Under the pieces are notes generated by a model that was given only the letters and a program-made list of their open reading frames with translations, ran no database searches and had not been told where the DNA came from. Of a stretch of 64,000 nt of DNA, positions 40,723 through 48,636 are shown piece after piece (the first letter of the stretch is position 1; each line of letters begins with the position of its first letter). Source of the DNA: Nocardioides terrigena (GTDB lineage: Bacteria; Actinomycetota; Actinomycetes; Propionibacteriales; Nocardioidaceae); NCBI RefSeq assembly GCF_003047265.1, contig NZ_PZYY01000006.1, positions 355,355-419,354 on the forward strand, given 5' to 3'. The position numbers were made by a program, and so were the translations under genes.

Positions 40723-41625
40723 TCAATGAAGCCGTCGGACGTTCTCGGCGGGCGACGGGTCTCGTCGCCCGAGGATGCTTGCCAACTCCGCCAGTGTGTC
40801 CTCGCGGAGCATGGTCGGATCGGTCGCCATGGCCTCGAGCAAGCTTCTTACTTGAGCTGGCGGGAGTTCCGCCAGCGACTGCTCGAGCTCGGCAATGCCG
40901 TCGCCTTCTCTGTCGCCGATGTTGGCGCTCGCCACCAGTCTCATCTGCTCATCGCTGTAGGCACGGGCTGCGAGGGCAGCTAAGTAGCGAGCCTGCGCCT
41001 CGGCTCGCGACATGTCCGGTCGGTCCTCGGCCGGCGCCTCGATGACTTCCTGCCCTGGCTCAACGTTGGCTACCTCGACCACGCCGGTCTTGCGCGCCTT
41101 TCCGCGTGCGCGCCGCGCAACGATCTTGGCTCGTTGGGCGTCGAAGGCCGGCCGGGCTGTCTCCCGGTACCACTGCGCGAGGATGGGCTTCGCTCGCGCT
41201 ATTCCCCGATCGATCAGGTGGGAGACGATGGCGGCGATTGCCTCCTCGAGTTCCTCCTGCTCGCGAGACTTCCGACGCTGTTCGATCGGAACGTAGACGG
41301 TCTCTGTGATGACGAGCTCGTCGGACTCGGTTTCGTCGTCAGGGATGAAGCGGGCGCTTCCTTTGAGGTTGCCATCGCCGTCGAAGAGGTTCTGGTGGAG
41401 GCCACCTTCCTTCTTATGGCCTGGGGTGAGGTCGTCGTCATCCCACTCGTAGTGCCCCTTGATTCGCCCCATGTTCCTGAGAGTAGTTGCTGCGGTGCGG
41501 CCGGCTCCTGTGTTCAAGATGAGGTTGGTGGTCTCGGCCTGGCGGGTTGCTTTTCCTTCATCTGCAGCTTCTGACGCCAATGTGGCCCTCTGCATGCTGG
41601 GTGGCAGTGTTCTCTCCGGCCGCAT
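40723..41625 (-). CDS. Unknown protein with long helical centre
   Basis: 300 aa with an ATG at 41625; an ATG ten codons later is an alternative and neither has a good ribosome binding site. Parts include an acidic stretch (YEWDDDDLTPGHKK), a probable strand region (ELVITETVYVPIEQ), and long helices around residues 130-230. Third positions are less GC-rich than in flanking genes, suggesting later acquisition. No recognised family or catalytic motif. Confidence 0.5.
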   Translation of the reverse strand: MRPERTLPPSMQRATLASEAADEGKATRQAETTNLILNTGAGRTAATTLRNMGRIKGHYEWDDDDLTPGHKKEGGLHQNLFDGDGNLKGSARFIPDDETESDELVITETVYVPIEQRRKSREQEELEEAIAAIVSHLIDRGIARAKPILAQWYRETARPAFDAQRAKIVARRARGKARKTGVVEVANVEPGQEVIEAPAEDRPDMSRAEAQARYLAALAARAYSDEQMRLVASANIGDREGDGIAELEQSLAELPPAQVRSLLEAMATDPTMLREDTLAELASILGRRDPSPAENVRRLH

Positions 41626-41644
41626 TTGACAGGCGTTGTGCGGG

Positions 41645-43168
41645 TCACCGCCGCGGCCCGGTGGACGTCGCGATTGGTGGGCGTCCGGCCTCGGGCACGG
41701 TCTTGCCCCGCAACCCAGGGTCCCCGTCATGAGTTGCCGCCATGGCCTCGCGCTGATGCAGTGTGGCCACCGCTGAGGCCGAGCTGGTGGCGTCGATCGT
41801 GGCGTCGCTGGCCGCGCGCAGGGTTTCCGCGACAGGCGGGGGGAGTGGCACGAGGCGCTTGGCGAAGATGTCGGTGGGGGAGACCCAGACGACGTCGCCC
41901 TCGGCCGGCGGGGTGGCCATGCCGGCCTCAACATCGTTGTGCGCCCGGCGCGACAGGGCTCGGGCCGGCCCGATGAGGTCGGGTGCGGCGGCCTTCTCGG
42001 CGACGACCACCGCGAGCTCAGACCCGGCCTCGATCGCACGCAGCGTCGCGCGCACGGCTTGGGGCAGCCCTGGGCGGCGGGCGATGACCTCGGGGCTGGC
42101 CAGGGTGGTCTTGTCGTGGGTGACCTGGCGGTACGCGGCGCGGACCTCCGCGGCCGCGCGGGCCAGCGGCTCCTCGAGGCGGGCTCCTGGGGGAGCGAGG
42201 TCACCCCAGCGGCTGGCCAGGTTGCTCCAGGACCGCCCTGCGTCGGCGATGGCCGGGACCAGGCGATCGCAACGCTCGAGCACGCCGGCGGTCGCGGCCG
42301 CGTCGACGAGGACCATGCTCGCGCCGGCGATCAGCCCCTGGGTGCGGGAGATCAGCAGGATGTTGGAAGGTTCGAGGTCGCGGGCCAGCGCGCGGTGGGT
42401 CTGGATGTCCCAGTTGGCCAGTGCTTGCGCCAGCCGGCCGGGGTCTTCGGCGGGGCGCATCGCTTCGCCGGCGAGGGCTTGGGCGAACCGGTCGGTCAGG
42501 TAGCTGCGGGCGGTGTTCTCGCAGGCGGAGATCCGGTCGATCCAGACACCGGTGGGGGCGATCGCGTAGGGGGAGTGGCGCTGTGCCAGGTGGATCCGTC
42601 GGCCGGCGCTGCGGGCGTCGTTGACGCGGTCGCGGCCGTGCTCGTGGAGCGCGACGTTCACGGCGTGGGCCGTGAGGTAGAGCCCGTGCATGATCCGGGT
42701 GCGTGCTGCCTCGAGGTCGCGGTGAGCGTCCGGCTGCTCGTGGCGGATCTCGGCGCCGTAGCGGCGGACCAGCGAGGCGGCGTTGAGGAATGTCTGGGTC
42801 ATCTGGTCGATGCGGGGGCTGGTCGGGCCTTGCCCTGGCCACGCCGTGCGGCCGGAGAGGCTGGCCTCGATGGTGGCGGCCTGGGCGGAGAGGCTGGTGA
42901 TGGGCCGGTCGCGCTCGTCGACGCCAGGTCGTCGACCGGGCAGGGATGCCCACAGGTCCTCGGCGGCCGCGACCATCGTCGGCCAGCTGCGCAGCAGCGT
43001 GCCGGCCGCGTCTCCGTCGACGTCCATCAGCAGCTGGCGCGCCAGGTAGTCGACGTCGAAGAGCATCTCGCCGACGCTGCGCACGTCACGCGAGGTCATC
43101 GGGATCTGGTCGACGTCGTAGAGCTCCTCGTCGATGTCGGCGTACGCCGGCCGCAGGTCAGTAGCCAA
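41645..43168 (-). CDS. Large all-helical protein of unknown function
   Basis: 507 aa, predicted almost entirely alpha-helical, Ala/Arg/Leu-rich, without membrane segments. It begins with an acidic stretch (YADIDEELYDVDQIP) and ends in a disordered Gly/Pro-rich tail. Repeated long helices suggest a scaffold. It overlaps the upstream small gene by 11 nt, so the two are co-translated. Codon use is typical of the element backbone. Function unknown. Confidence 0.58.
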   Translation of the reverse strand: MATDLRPAYADIDEELYDVDQIPMTSRDVRSVGEMLFDVDYLARQLLMDVDGDAAGTLLRSWPTMVAAAEDLWASLPGRRPGVDERDRPITSLSAQAATIEASLSGRTAWPGQGPTSPRIDQMTQTFLNAASLVRRYGAEIRHEQPDAHRDLEAARTRIMHGLYLTAHAVNVALHEHGRDRVNDARSAGRRIHLAQRHSPYAIAPTGVWIDRISACENTARSYLTDRFAQALAGEAMRPAEDPGRLAQALANWDIQTHRALARDLEPSNILLISRTQGLIAGASMVLVDAAATAGVLERCDRLVPAIADAGRSWSNLASRWGDLAPPGARLEEPLARAAAEVRAAYRQVTHDKTTLASPEVIARRPGLPQAVRATLRAIEAGSELAVVVAEKAAAPDLIGPARALSRRAHNDVEAGMATPPAEGDVVWVSPTDIFAKRLVPLPPPVAETLRAASDATIDATSSASAVATLHQREAMAATHDGDPGLRGKTVPEAGRPPIATSTGPRR

Positions 43169-43523
43169 GGTCGCGGGCTTCCCGGATGAGGTCGCACAGG
43201 TCGACGACCAGCTGGGAACCGTGCACCAGGTCGGGCCGGTGCAGCGGCAGGGGACGGGTCAGCTCCTCAGCGTCGGTGAGCAGCTGCAGCGGCGTGCGCT
43301 CCTCGAGCTCCGCGTCCTCGTCGACGTTGGGCAGCTCGTAGTCGTCGGGCAGCAGGGCGCTGGCCTGGGAGTGCGCGAGATAGACGCCGAGACCGAGGTC
43401 GTGCAGCGGCGAGTCGGCGGCGGACCGGTCGGCGTCGCTCCACACCTGGGTGGCGGCCTGGTGCAGCAGGAGGGCGATCGAGCCGAGGCGGTCCCAAGTG
43501 CCGTCAGCGTTGAGGGTGTCCAC
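43158..43523 (-). CDS. Small helical protein co-translated with the 507-aa protein
   Basis: 121 aa from GTG 43523, preceded by AAAGGAACACCC. It is helical with an acidic centre (YELPNVDEDAELEERTPLQLL). No known family. It overlaps the following gene by 11 nt. A DnaA-box-like sequence lies 90 nt upstream. Confidence 0.52.
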   Translation of the reverse strand: MDTLNADGTWDRLGSIALLLHQAATQVWSDADRSAADSPLHDLGLGVYLAHSQASALLPDDYELPNVDEDAELEERTPLQLLTDAEELTRPLPLHRPDLVHGSQLVVDLCDLIREARDLGY

Positions 43524-43612
43524 GGGTGTTCCTTTCGGTCGGAGGTCGGTCTGGCCCATGAACCCACGTCCGGGTCGGTCCTCGCTCCGCTGAGCGGCGG
43601 GCTGTGGATAAC

Positions 43613-43621
43613 TCGGGGTCG
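43613..43621 (-). promoter_or_regulatory. DnaA-box-like site 2
   Basis: TTATCCACA on the minus strand (43621-43613), within GTTATCCACAG as in sites 1 and 3. It lies about 90 nt upstream of the GTG at 43523. Confidence 0.5.
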
Positions 43622-43739
43622 TGTCGGCGGCTGGGAACAAACTGGTCTCGTTCGCCTATGTCGTACGGCGATCGCCGGACGATCACCGCGGGCAAAGTCA
43701 AGAGATTCGCACTAGTGCTGACAGATGGAGAGGGTCGTG

Positions 43740-44609
43740 ATGATGAGGTTCCCGATGACCGTGCTGAGGGTGGTGACGCTGGCGCCGGCGCTGCTGGTGA
43801 GCTTTGTCCTCACCGTGGTGGTGTGCGCCCTGCTCCCGCCGGCGCTCGGCCTGGTGGCGTTCCTGGCCGCCGTCGGCCTGCTCGTTGCGCTGGCGCTCGG
43901 CCAGTTCGAGGTGCCGGCGATCGCGACGCTGACCCTGTCCCGTCTCGCGACCGCAGCTGAGCTCCAGGTGATGGCGCCGGTGCTCGCCGAGCTGGGCGGC
44001 CGCGGCATCGACGTCGGTGCCCTGTTCGTGCGCCGACGTCAGGGTCCGAGCACCCCGGTGGCTGTGGCGATCGCGGATCGCGCGGTCGTGGTCACTCCCG
44101 GGCTGGTGGAGGCCATGTACCGCGGGGGAGTGACCACTGCGGAGGCGGCCGCCGCGATGGCTCATGCTGTCGGCCGGTGGCGAGCGATCCGGCCGCGGCT
44201 GGAGCTCGCTGTGCTGGCGGCGACGACGCCGTGGCGGCTGGTGGTCGGGATGTTCCGTGGCGTGGCCCGGGCCTTCGCTTGGCTTCCGTTCATGCGGCTG
44301 GCGTGGACGCTGCGGGGTGTCGTCGGGGTGATCTGCATCGTGCAGTCGGTCGCTGAGGGCCGGGCCGCTCCGGGGGTCCTCGGCGGTGCGGTGATCGCCC
44401 TGACCTACCTGGTGCCAGCGGCCGTCTGGCGGATCGAGGCCTGGTCGGAGGCCGCTGCCGACCAGCTGGTGGTCTCCCTCGGCCTGGGCTCCGTGCTGGC
44501 TGGTCTGCTCCGGCGTCATGGGCAGCCGATGACGCTCGAGCGGCTGCAGCGCCTGGAGACGGCCGTCGAGCAGCCTCAGCGGCCGCGGCTGCACCTGGTG
44601 CACGGCTGA
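43740..44609 (+). CDS. Degenerate M48-like membrane protein (predicted inactive)
   Basis: 289 aa. Two hydrophobic segments lie within the first 65 residues and others around 165-225. The region expected to hold HExxH reads AHAVGRW near residue 141, so the catalytic Glu and second His are missing; the later EAWSEAAADQL keeps part of the third-ligand region. Order and spacing of segments match the intact M48 protein at 13.6 kb, so this looks like a catalytically dead paralog, possibly a regulator or partner of the active copy. GGAGAGGG lies 5-8 nt before ATG 43740/43743; an ATG at 43725 is less likely. Confidence 0.6.
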   Translation: MMRFPMTVLRVVTLAPALLVSFVLTVVVCALLPPALGLVAFLAAVGLLVALALGQFEVPAIATLTLSRLATAAELQVMAPVLAELGGRGIDVGALFVRRRQGPSTPVAVAIADRAVVVTPGLVEAMYRGGVTTAEAAAAMAHAVGRWRAIRPRLELAVLAATTPWRLVVGMFRGVARAFAWLPFMRLAWTLRGVVGVICIVQSVAEGRAAPGVLGGAVIALTYLVPAAVWRIEAWSEAAADQLVVSLGLGSVLAGLLRRHGQPMTLERLQRLETAVEQPQRPRLHLVHG

Positions 44610-44640
44610 GGACACTCTTTGGGCGTTGCAGGTCCGCGGG

Positions 44641-44817
44641 CTACTCGTCGTCCTGGAAGCCGGACGTGGAGTGGTGCACGCAGCCGCGGCCGTTGCCCTC
44701 GTGCGGCTTGTGGTTCATGCAGGGCAGCGACCCCAGCTTGTGAGAGCAGTCGACCCAGCGGACCGTGGTACGGCCGATGATGCGGCGGGCATCCGATGAT
44801 GCGAGCGCGGTAGCCAT
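44641..44817 (-). CDS. Small Cys/His-rich protein
   Basis: 58 aa after AGGAGG at good spacing. Four-ligand clusters are visible: VDCSHK, LPCMNHK, and GRGCVHHS, with the pattern of a small zinc-binding fold. No known family. It follows the small acidic protein gene by 10 nt and is probably in one transcript under bipartite box 6. Confidence 0.55.
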   Translation of the reverse strand: MATALASSDARRIIGRTTVRWVDCSHKLGSLPCMNHKPHEGNGRGCVHHSTSGFQDDE

Positions 44818-44827
44818 CGCGAACCTC

Positions 44828-45055
44828 CTAGCGGCGCGGGCCGCGGCGGCGGCCGAGCTGGGGCCGCAGGTAGGCGGCCGTGTCGGTGTGGTCGTGCTGT
44901 CGACCGGACCGGTGGACCTGCGCGATCTCGGCGTCGGGGGAGGGGCCGGTGTCGGCAGCCGCGGCCTGGGCGGCCTCCTCGGTGGCCCTGATCTCCTCGG
45001 CGTGCTGACGGGCCTCTTCCTCGAGCGCGGCTTCCTCGCGAGCGGCGTCACTCAT
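44828..45055 (-). CDS. Small acidic/coiled-coil protein under box 6
   Basis: 75 aa from ATG 45055, which has GGGAG at 6-nt spacing; an ATG at 45067 is the alternative. It is a charged helix in its first half (REEAALEEEARQHAEEIRATEE) and disordered with an Arg-rich end after that. It is the first gene behind bipartite box 6 and the only reason to group it with the transfer regulon. Confidence 0.5.
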   Translation of the reverse strand: MSDAAREEAALEEEARQHAEEIRATEEAAQAAAADTGPSPDAEIAQVHRSGRQHDHTDTAAYLRPQLGRRRGPRR

Positions 45056-45107
45056 CTGAACTCCCATGGATCCCGTGGACCGGCACCGGCTGCGCCAGTC
45101 CTCCTTG

Positions 45108-45142
45108 GTCTCCTAAGTGCGGACCAGCTGTGGGAGCGATCA
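45108..45142 (-). promoter_or_regulatory. Bipartite box, copy 6
   Basis: On the minus strand TGATCGC at 45142-45136 and the variant AGGAGAC at 45114-45108, 21 nt apart. It lies 52 nt upstream of ATG 45055. The T before AGG and C three positions before AGG, invariant in all copies, are kept. Confidence 0.68.
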
Positions 45143-45174
45143 CTTCGGCTGATCCGGTTGGCGCCCCGGGCAGG

Positions 45175-45624
45175 TCAGGTCGGCTGTGCCAGCAGCGTGG
45201 CTCCCAGCAGCTGGGCGGTGTGCTCGACGACCGCCAGGGATACATGCTCACCGGGGCGGTCGCAGCACGGATGGGTGTCGAAGCCCTCGTCGACGACGAC
45301 GCGGTGCAGCTGGCCACCGCAGGCACGACATCGCCGGCCGGCGTGGGTGGGGCACTGGTCGACCGCCACGACGCAGGGCAGGCACGCCGCGGGCGTCGGT
45401 GGGCTCACTTGGTGGTCACGGTCCCAGTCGCGTCGCTGACGCAGCAGCGTGGCGGTCTGTCGCCACAGCAAACGCTCGAGGTGCGCCGGCGCCGGTTGAC
45501 CGAGCGCCTGGTCGACGACCGCTTTGAGCAGCTGCTCACCACGGCCGAGGAGTCGTTCGTCGAGGCCACGGGCGTAGCACCACCGGGCCAGCGTCTTCGC
45601 GGCCATCGTCAGCTGCCCGTCCAT
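45175..45624 (-). CDS. Small protein with C-terminal Cys-rich segment
   Basis: 149 aa. A helical N-terminus (DERLLGRGEQLLKAVVDQAL) is followed by LPCVVAVDQCPTHAGRRCRACGGQLH and HPCCDRP, six cysteines and several His suited to a zinc ribbon. The plus-strand frame over the same bases is longer but less protein-like. It is the last of four genes (46533 to 45175) apparently transcribed from box 7. Confidence 0.52.
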   Translation of the reverse strand: MDGQLTMAAKTLARWCYARGLDERLLGRGEQLLKAVVDQALGQPAPAHLERLLWRQTATLLRQRRDWDRDHQVSPPTPAACLPCVVAVDQCPTHAGRRCRACGGQLHRVVVDEGFDTHPCCDRPGEHVSLAVVEHTAQLLGATLLAQPT

Positions 45625-45655
45625 GACCTGCCTTGGTCGAGGTCCATGGCTCCCT

Positions 45656-46372
45656 CTACCGACTCGGGGACCGGGGCGTCGGGAGCGACGATGCGCTCGG
45701 GATCGGGTCCCGGCTCCGCTCGGACATCCGTCGGCGGGCGCTGTCGGTGATCTCGCTGGCGATCCCGGCCGACTCACGGGCGCTGGCCGCGGCGTGGTCG
45801 ACGATGTTGCCGAGCAGGCGCACGTCCTCGTCGGCGCGGCCGAGCTCCTTGCCGGCGGTCGCGATGCTTCGCTCCAGGCTGACCGGCTCCAGCAGGCCCA
45901 AGGCAGTGACGTCCCGGCTGGCCTGGTGCGCGGTCTCGACGTGCTGGGCAGCCAGCTGGGCGACCGGCTTTGCGAGAGCGACCATCTCGCCGACGACCGC
46001 GATGCGCGGCTTGAGCTGCGCGATCTCGCTGGCGATGACGGGATCGGAGGTGTCGGCCAGGTCGAGGAGGGTGCGGGCGTCGGTGACCGACTGCGATGCG
46101 CGGTGGAGGTGCGCGAACAGGTCGTGGGTGAGGTCCGGCATGTCGTTGCACCGCGTGCGCAGCCGGCCCAGGTGCTCGCCGGCGGCCTCGAGGTAGAACG
46201 AGCCGCGCTCGGACAGCTTGGCCTTGGCCGAGTCAAGCTCGGCGTCGTCGAGCACGCGGAGTGCGGAGGCGATCGTCTCCTGGAGCTCCTCCACGACCCA
46301 GCACGCTCTGCTCACGGCCTGCTCGGCCTCGAACACAGCGTCGGCGGCGTTCAGCGTGGTGTCGGTGGTCAT
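45656..46372 (-). CDS. Helical protein of unknown function
   Basis: 238 aa, almost all helical, with a heptad-like Leu/Ala pattern from residue 10 to 215 and a Ser/Pro/Arg-rich end. It resembles elongated coiled-coil or four-helix proteins and could be a scaffold. It overlaps the small preceding gene by an ATGA (46369-46372). No family recognised. Confidence 0.52.
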   Translation of the reverse strand: MTTDTTLNAADAVFEAEQAVSRACWVVEELQETIASALRVLDDAELDSAKAKLSERGSFYLEAAGEHLGRLRTRCNDMPDLTHDLFAHLHRASQSVTDARTLLDLADTSDPVIASEIAQLKPRIAVVGEMVALAKPVAQLAAQHVETAHQASRDVTALGLLEPVSLERSIATAGKELGRADEDVRLLGNIVDHAAASARESAGIASEITDSARRRMSERSRDPIPSASSLPTPRSPSR

Positions 46373-46533
46373 GCCGACTCACCGTCTCCGGTTTCGGGCC
46401 GGGGAGCGGTGGGAGGCGGCAGTACCTCGCGGAGTCGATCGAGCGCAGCCACGGCCAGCTCGAGGTAGGCGCGGGCCTCCTGAACCGGGTCACGGTTGGC
46501 CGTGACGGACGGGGAATCGGTGGGCGTGCTCAC
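46369..46533 (-). CDS. 54-aa helical protein
   Basis: GTG 46533 follows AAGGAGCTGCCC. The frame encodes a Ser/Thr-rich start, one amphipathic helix (VQEARAYLELAVAALDRLREV) and a Pro-rich end, and stops in an ATGA overlap with the next gene. Codon use matches the neighbours. It is the first gene after bipartite box 7. Ribosome binding site, overlap and box position together make it a likely real gene. Confidence 0.55.
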   Translation of the reverse strand: MSTPTDSPSVTANRDPVQEARAYLELAVAALDRLREVLPPPTAPRPETGDGESA

Positions 46534-46567
46534 GGGCAGCTCCTTGGTGGACCGGGGTCATCTCTCA

Positions 46568-46602
46568 GTCACCAAAGGAAGGTCGACCCGTCGGGGCGAT
46601 CA
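46568..46602 (-). promoter_or_regulatory. Bipartite box, copy 7
   Basis: Minus strand TGATCGC at 46602-46596 and the variant TGGTGAC at 46574-46568, 21 nt apart, 34 nt upstream of GTG 46533. Confidence 0.7.
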
Positions 46603-46643
46603 CCCGACGCGAAGAAATCTCGCGATGTTCAAGTGGAGCCGGG

Positions 46644-47051
46644 TCAGGGCTGGTCCCAGGACATCGACTCCTGCCCGTCGTCGGCGCCCTGGCTGATGAT
46701 GTGCGCGGTGGCGTTCCGCGCGGCGTTGAGGTGCTTGTGGAGGTCGACCGCGAGACCGCGGGCCTCCTCCAGGACGAGACGGGCGACGCCGATCGCCATG
46801 GCCGGGTCGGACTCGTCGGTCATCGAGTCCATGCTGAGCACCTGGTGAGTCAGGGCCTGCTCGAGCCTGCTGGAGAGCTGCGAGAAGGCCTGGGGGAGCG
46901 CGGCCGCGAGGTCGGCGAACTCCGCCAGCTGGTCGGAGGTCTCGGCCGGGATCTGGTCGCGCTCCCACATCGTGGCGCGGTTGAAGCCGTAGACGTGCTC
47001 GCGGGCGGCCGCCGCGTGTCCGCCCGCTTCGAGCTGGTCGTTGTCGTCCAC
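46644..47051 (-). CDS. Small helical protein
   Basis: 135 aa from GTG 47051 with AAGGACAACCC upstream. Mostly helical with a Met/Asp/Ser-rich middle (LSMDSMTDESDPAM). No family. A DnaA-box-like site is 84 nt upstream; there is no bipartite box, unlike the neighbouring operons. Confidence 0.5.
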   Translation of the reverse strand: MDDNDQLEAGGHAAAAREHVYGFNRATMWERDQIPAETSDQLAEFADLAAALPQAFSQLSSRLEQALTHQVLSMDSMTDESDPAMAIGVARLVLEEARGLAVDLHKHLNAARNATAHIISQGADDGQESMSWDQP

Positions 47052-47134
47052 CGGGTTGTCCTTCCTGCCGAGAGGTGTCGCTGACTCGAGTCTCCCGGAT
47101 CTCGCGGGCGGACGCGTGGCCGCCGGCGGCCGGC

Positions 47135-47143
47135 TGTGGATAA
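47135..47143 (-). promoter_or_regulatory. DnaA-box-like site 3
   Basis: Minus strand TTATCCACA (47143-47135) within GTTATCCACAG, 84 nt from the GTG at 47051. Third perfect copy in the window. Confidence 0.5.
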
Positions 47144-47503
47144 CCGCAGGGTCCCCTCCATTCCTGCGAGGCGGGAGACTGAGAAGCCATCGAGGACAAA
47201 GGGGCCCTGATCGCGCGGCGGGTTCGCGATGTCCGCCCTGCGTGGTTCAACGCCCCCAGGATGTCGAGGCCTATCGCCGGCTCGCCGCGGGGGTCAGCGA
47301 GTGGAACGCCTACTGCGCCCCGACGACGGAGACACTGACGTCAGACGACTCCGAGTTGCTCGACAAGCTTGGCCGATGTCGCGCCGCCGTATCCCCTTGC
47401 CGCGCTGCTGCCCGACGTGACAGGGCCCATGTTGCGACGGGCCAGCCGCCAGCTCTAGCTGTACCCGGCCAGGACGTTGGTAGCGGCGAGCCTGGTTGAA
47501 CGA

Positions 47504-47564
47504 ACGAGAACCTCCGAATGGGATGTGGCTTGTCTAAGGCCCACTCCAACCCGGAGGTTCTCGT
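47504..47564 (+). promoter_or_regulatory. Hairpin covering the transposase ribosome binding site and start
   Basis: ACGAGAACCTCCG (47504-47516) is perfectly complementary to CGGAGGTTCTCGT (47552-47564). The right arm contains GGAGG and the first bases of the GTG start at 47563. A transcript entering from outside the IS would fold and hide the initiation site, whereas one starting inside the loop would not. Confidence 0.55.
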
Positions 47565-48519
47565 GTCCCACGGTAGTGCCCGTTTGACCGTTCACGGTCG
47601 CCGGCTGATCGTCCAGCGCCACCGCGACGGCTGGCCGCAAGCCCACATCGCCGCCGCGATGGGTGTGTCCCGCAAGTGCGTGAAGACCTGGATCGACCGC
47701 TACGCCAGCGAAGGCGAAGCCGGTCTGGTGACGCGGTCCTCGCGACCGCACTCGATGCCCACCAGAACCAGCGATGAAGTCGAGCAGAAGGTCCTGGCTG
47801 CCCGCGCCGAGCATCGTGACGGTCCCGACGTGCTCAGCGCGAAGGTCGGAGTACCGGCGCGGACGGTGTCGCGGATCCTGCGCCGCCACGACGTGCCCTA
47901 TCTGCGCGAGTGCGACCCGATCACCGGTGAGGTGATCCGGTCATCGAAACAGACCGCCGTGCGCTACGAACGTGAGCGTCCGGGCGAGCTGGTGCACATG
48001 GACGTCAAGAAGATCGGCCGCATCCCCGACGGCGGGGGCTGGCGCGTTCACGGCCGCGCGATCCCACGCGACCGCATCAACGGTCCCGGATACGACTACG
48101 TCCACTCACTGGTCGACGACCATTCCCGGCTGGCCTACTCAGAGATCCTGCCCGACGAGAAGGGCCCCACCTGTGCGGAGTTCCTCGCACGGGCGATCGA
48201 CTACTTCGCCGCCCACGGGATCACTCGTATCGAGCGGCTGATGACCGACAACGCCTGGGCCTACAAGTGGTCGCTACGAGCTGTCTGTGCCGAGCACGAC
48301 ATCAAGCAGAGGTTCATCAAGCCACACTGCCCGTGGCAGAACGGCAAGGTGGAACGCCTCAACCGCACCCTGTCCACCGAGTGGGCCTACCGACAGGTCT
48401 TCACCAGCAACGACGAGCGAACCGCAGCCCTTGCACCATGGCTGGAGCACTACAACACTGAACGCCGCCACAGCGCACTCGGAGGCAAACCGCCGATCAG
48501 CCGACTGCTACCAACCTGA
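47563..48519 (+). CDS. IS481-family DDE transposase
   Basis: 318 aa. An N-terminal helix-turn-helix (WPQAHIAAAMGVSRKCVKTWI) and a second HTH (AKVGVPARTVSRIL) are followed by an rve-type catalytic domain: first Asp in HMDVKK, second in MTDNAWAY, and Glu in NGKVERLNRTL. The C-terminal NTERRHSALGGKPP ends as usual for the family. GTG 47563 follows GGAGGTTCTC; the upstream in-frame ATG at 47518 lies before the hairpin loop and is less likely. Confidence 0.9.
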   Translation: MSHGSARLTVHGRRLIVQRHRDGWPQAHIAAAMGVSRKCVKTWIDRYASEGEAGLVTRSSRPHSMPTRTSDEVEQKVLAARAEHRDGPDVLSAKVGVPARTVSRILRRHDVPYLRECDPITGEVIRSSKQTAVRYERERPGELVHMDVKKIGRIPDGGGWRVHGRAIPRDRINGPGYDYVHSLVDDHSRLAYSEILPDEKGPTCAEFLARAIDYFAAHGITRIERLMTDNAWAYKWSLRAVCAEHDIKQRFIKPHCPWQNGKVERLNRTLSTEWAYRQVFTSNDERTAALAPWLEHYNTERRHSALGGKPPISRLLPT

Positions 48520-48636
48520 TGGCCGGGTACATCTAGCGCCTATCGCGGTCCGTGTCGGCCCGCTCCAAGCCCGTTACTCAGCTGCGTTGTGTAACTGAAT
48601 GTATGCCAACACCGTTCGGTAGAGGTGCGCCGCCAC

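Larger units (their letters stand above)
47460..48531 (+). mobile_element. Intact IS481-family insertion sequence
   Basis: 1072 bp, bounded by imperfect terminal inverted repeats of about 30 bp starting TGTACCCGGCCA at both ends (left 47460, right end 48531), with GTTGGTAGC conserved inside each. It is flanked by a 6-bp direct repeat TCTAGC (47454-47459 and 48532-48537), a clean target duplication. It carries one transposase gene. The matching ends and duplication indicate a recent and probably still mobile copy. Confidence 0.9.
47189..48598 (+). pseudogene. Decayed ORF disrupted by a frameshift and by the IS element
   Basis: From about 47189 one frame gives GALIARRVRDVRPAWFNAP; one base later in phase the sequence continues QDVEAYRRLAAGVSEWNAYC and SDDSELLDKLG, so a C appears to have been lost near 47250. 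This frame runs into the IS. Removing the IS (47460-48531) with one 6-bp target copy joins it in phase to APIAVRVGPLQARYSA and a stop at 48596-48598. The start codon and function are unknown; the frame is an inference from codon pattern and from the phase match across the insertion. Confidence 0.4.

Noticed and set aside
43669..43720. Possible ninth bipartite box before the M48-like pseudoprotease gene
   Set aside because: CGATCGC and TAGTGCTGAC occur but not with the 28-nt phase, and the right half differs from the consensus.
45130..45750. 206-codon plus-strand frame over the Cys-rich minus gene
   Set aside because: The minus strand gives a protein with clustered cysteines and fits the minus-strand operon; the plus frame has no ribosome binding site and crosses two genes.
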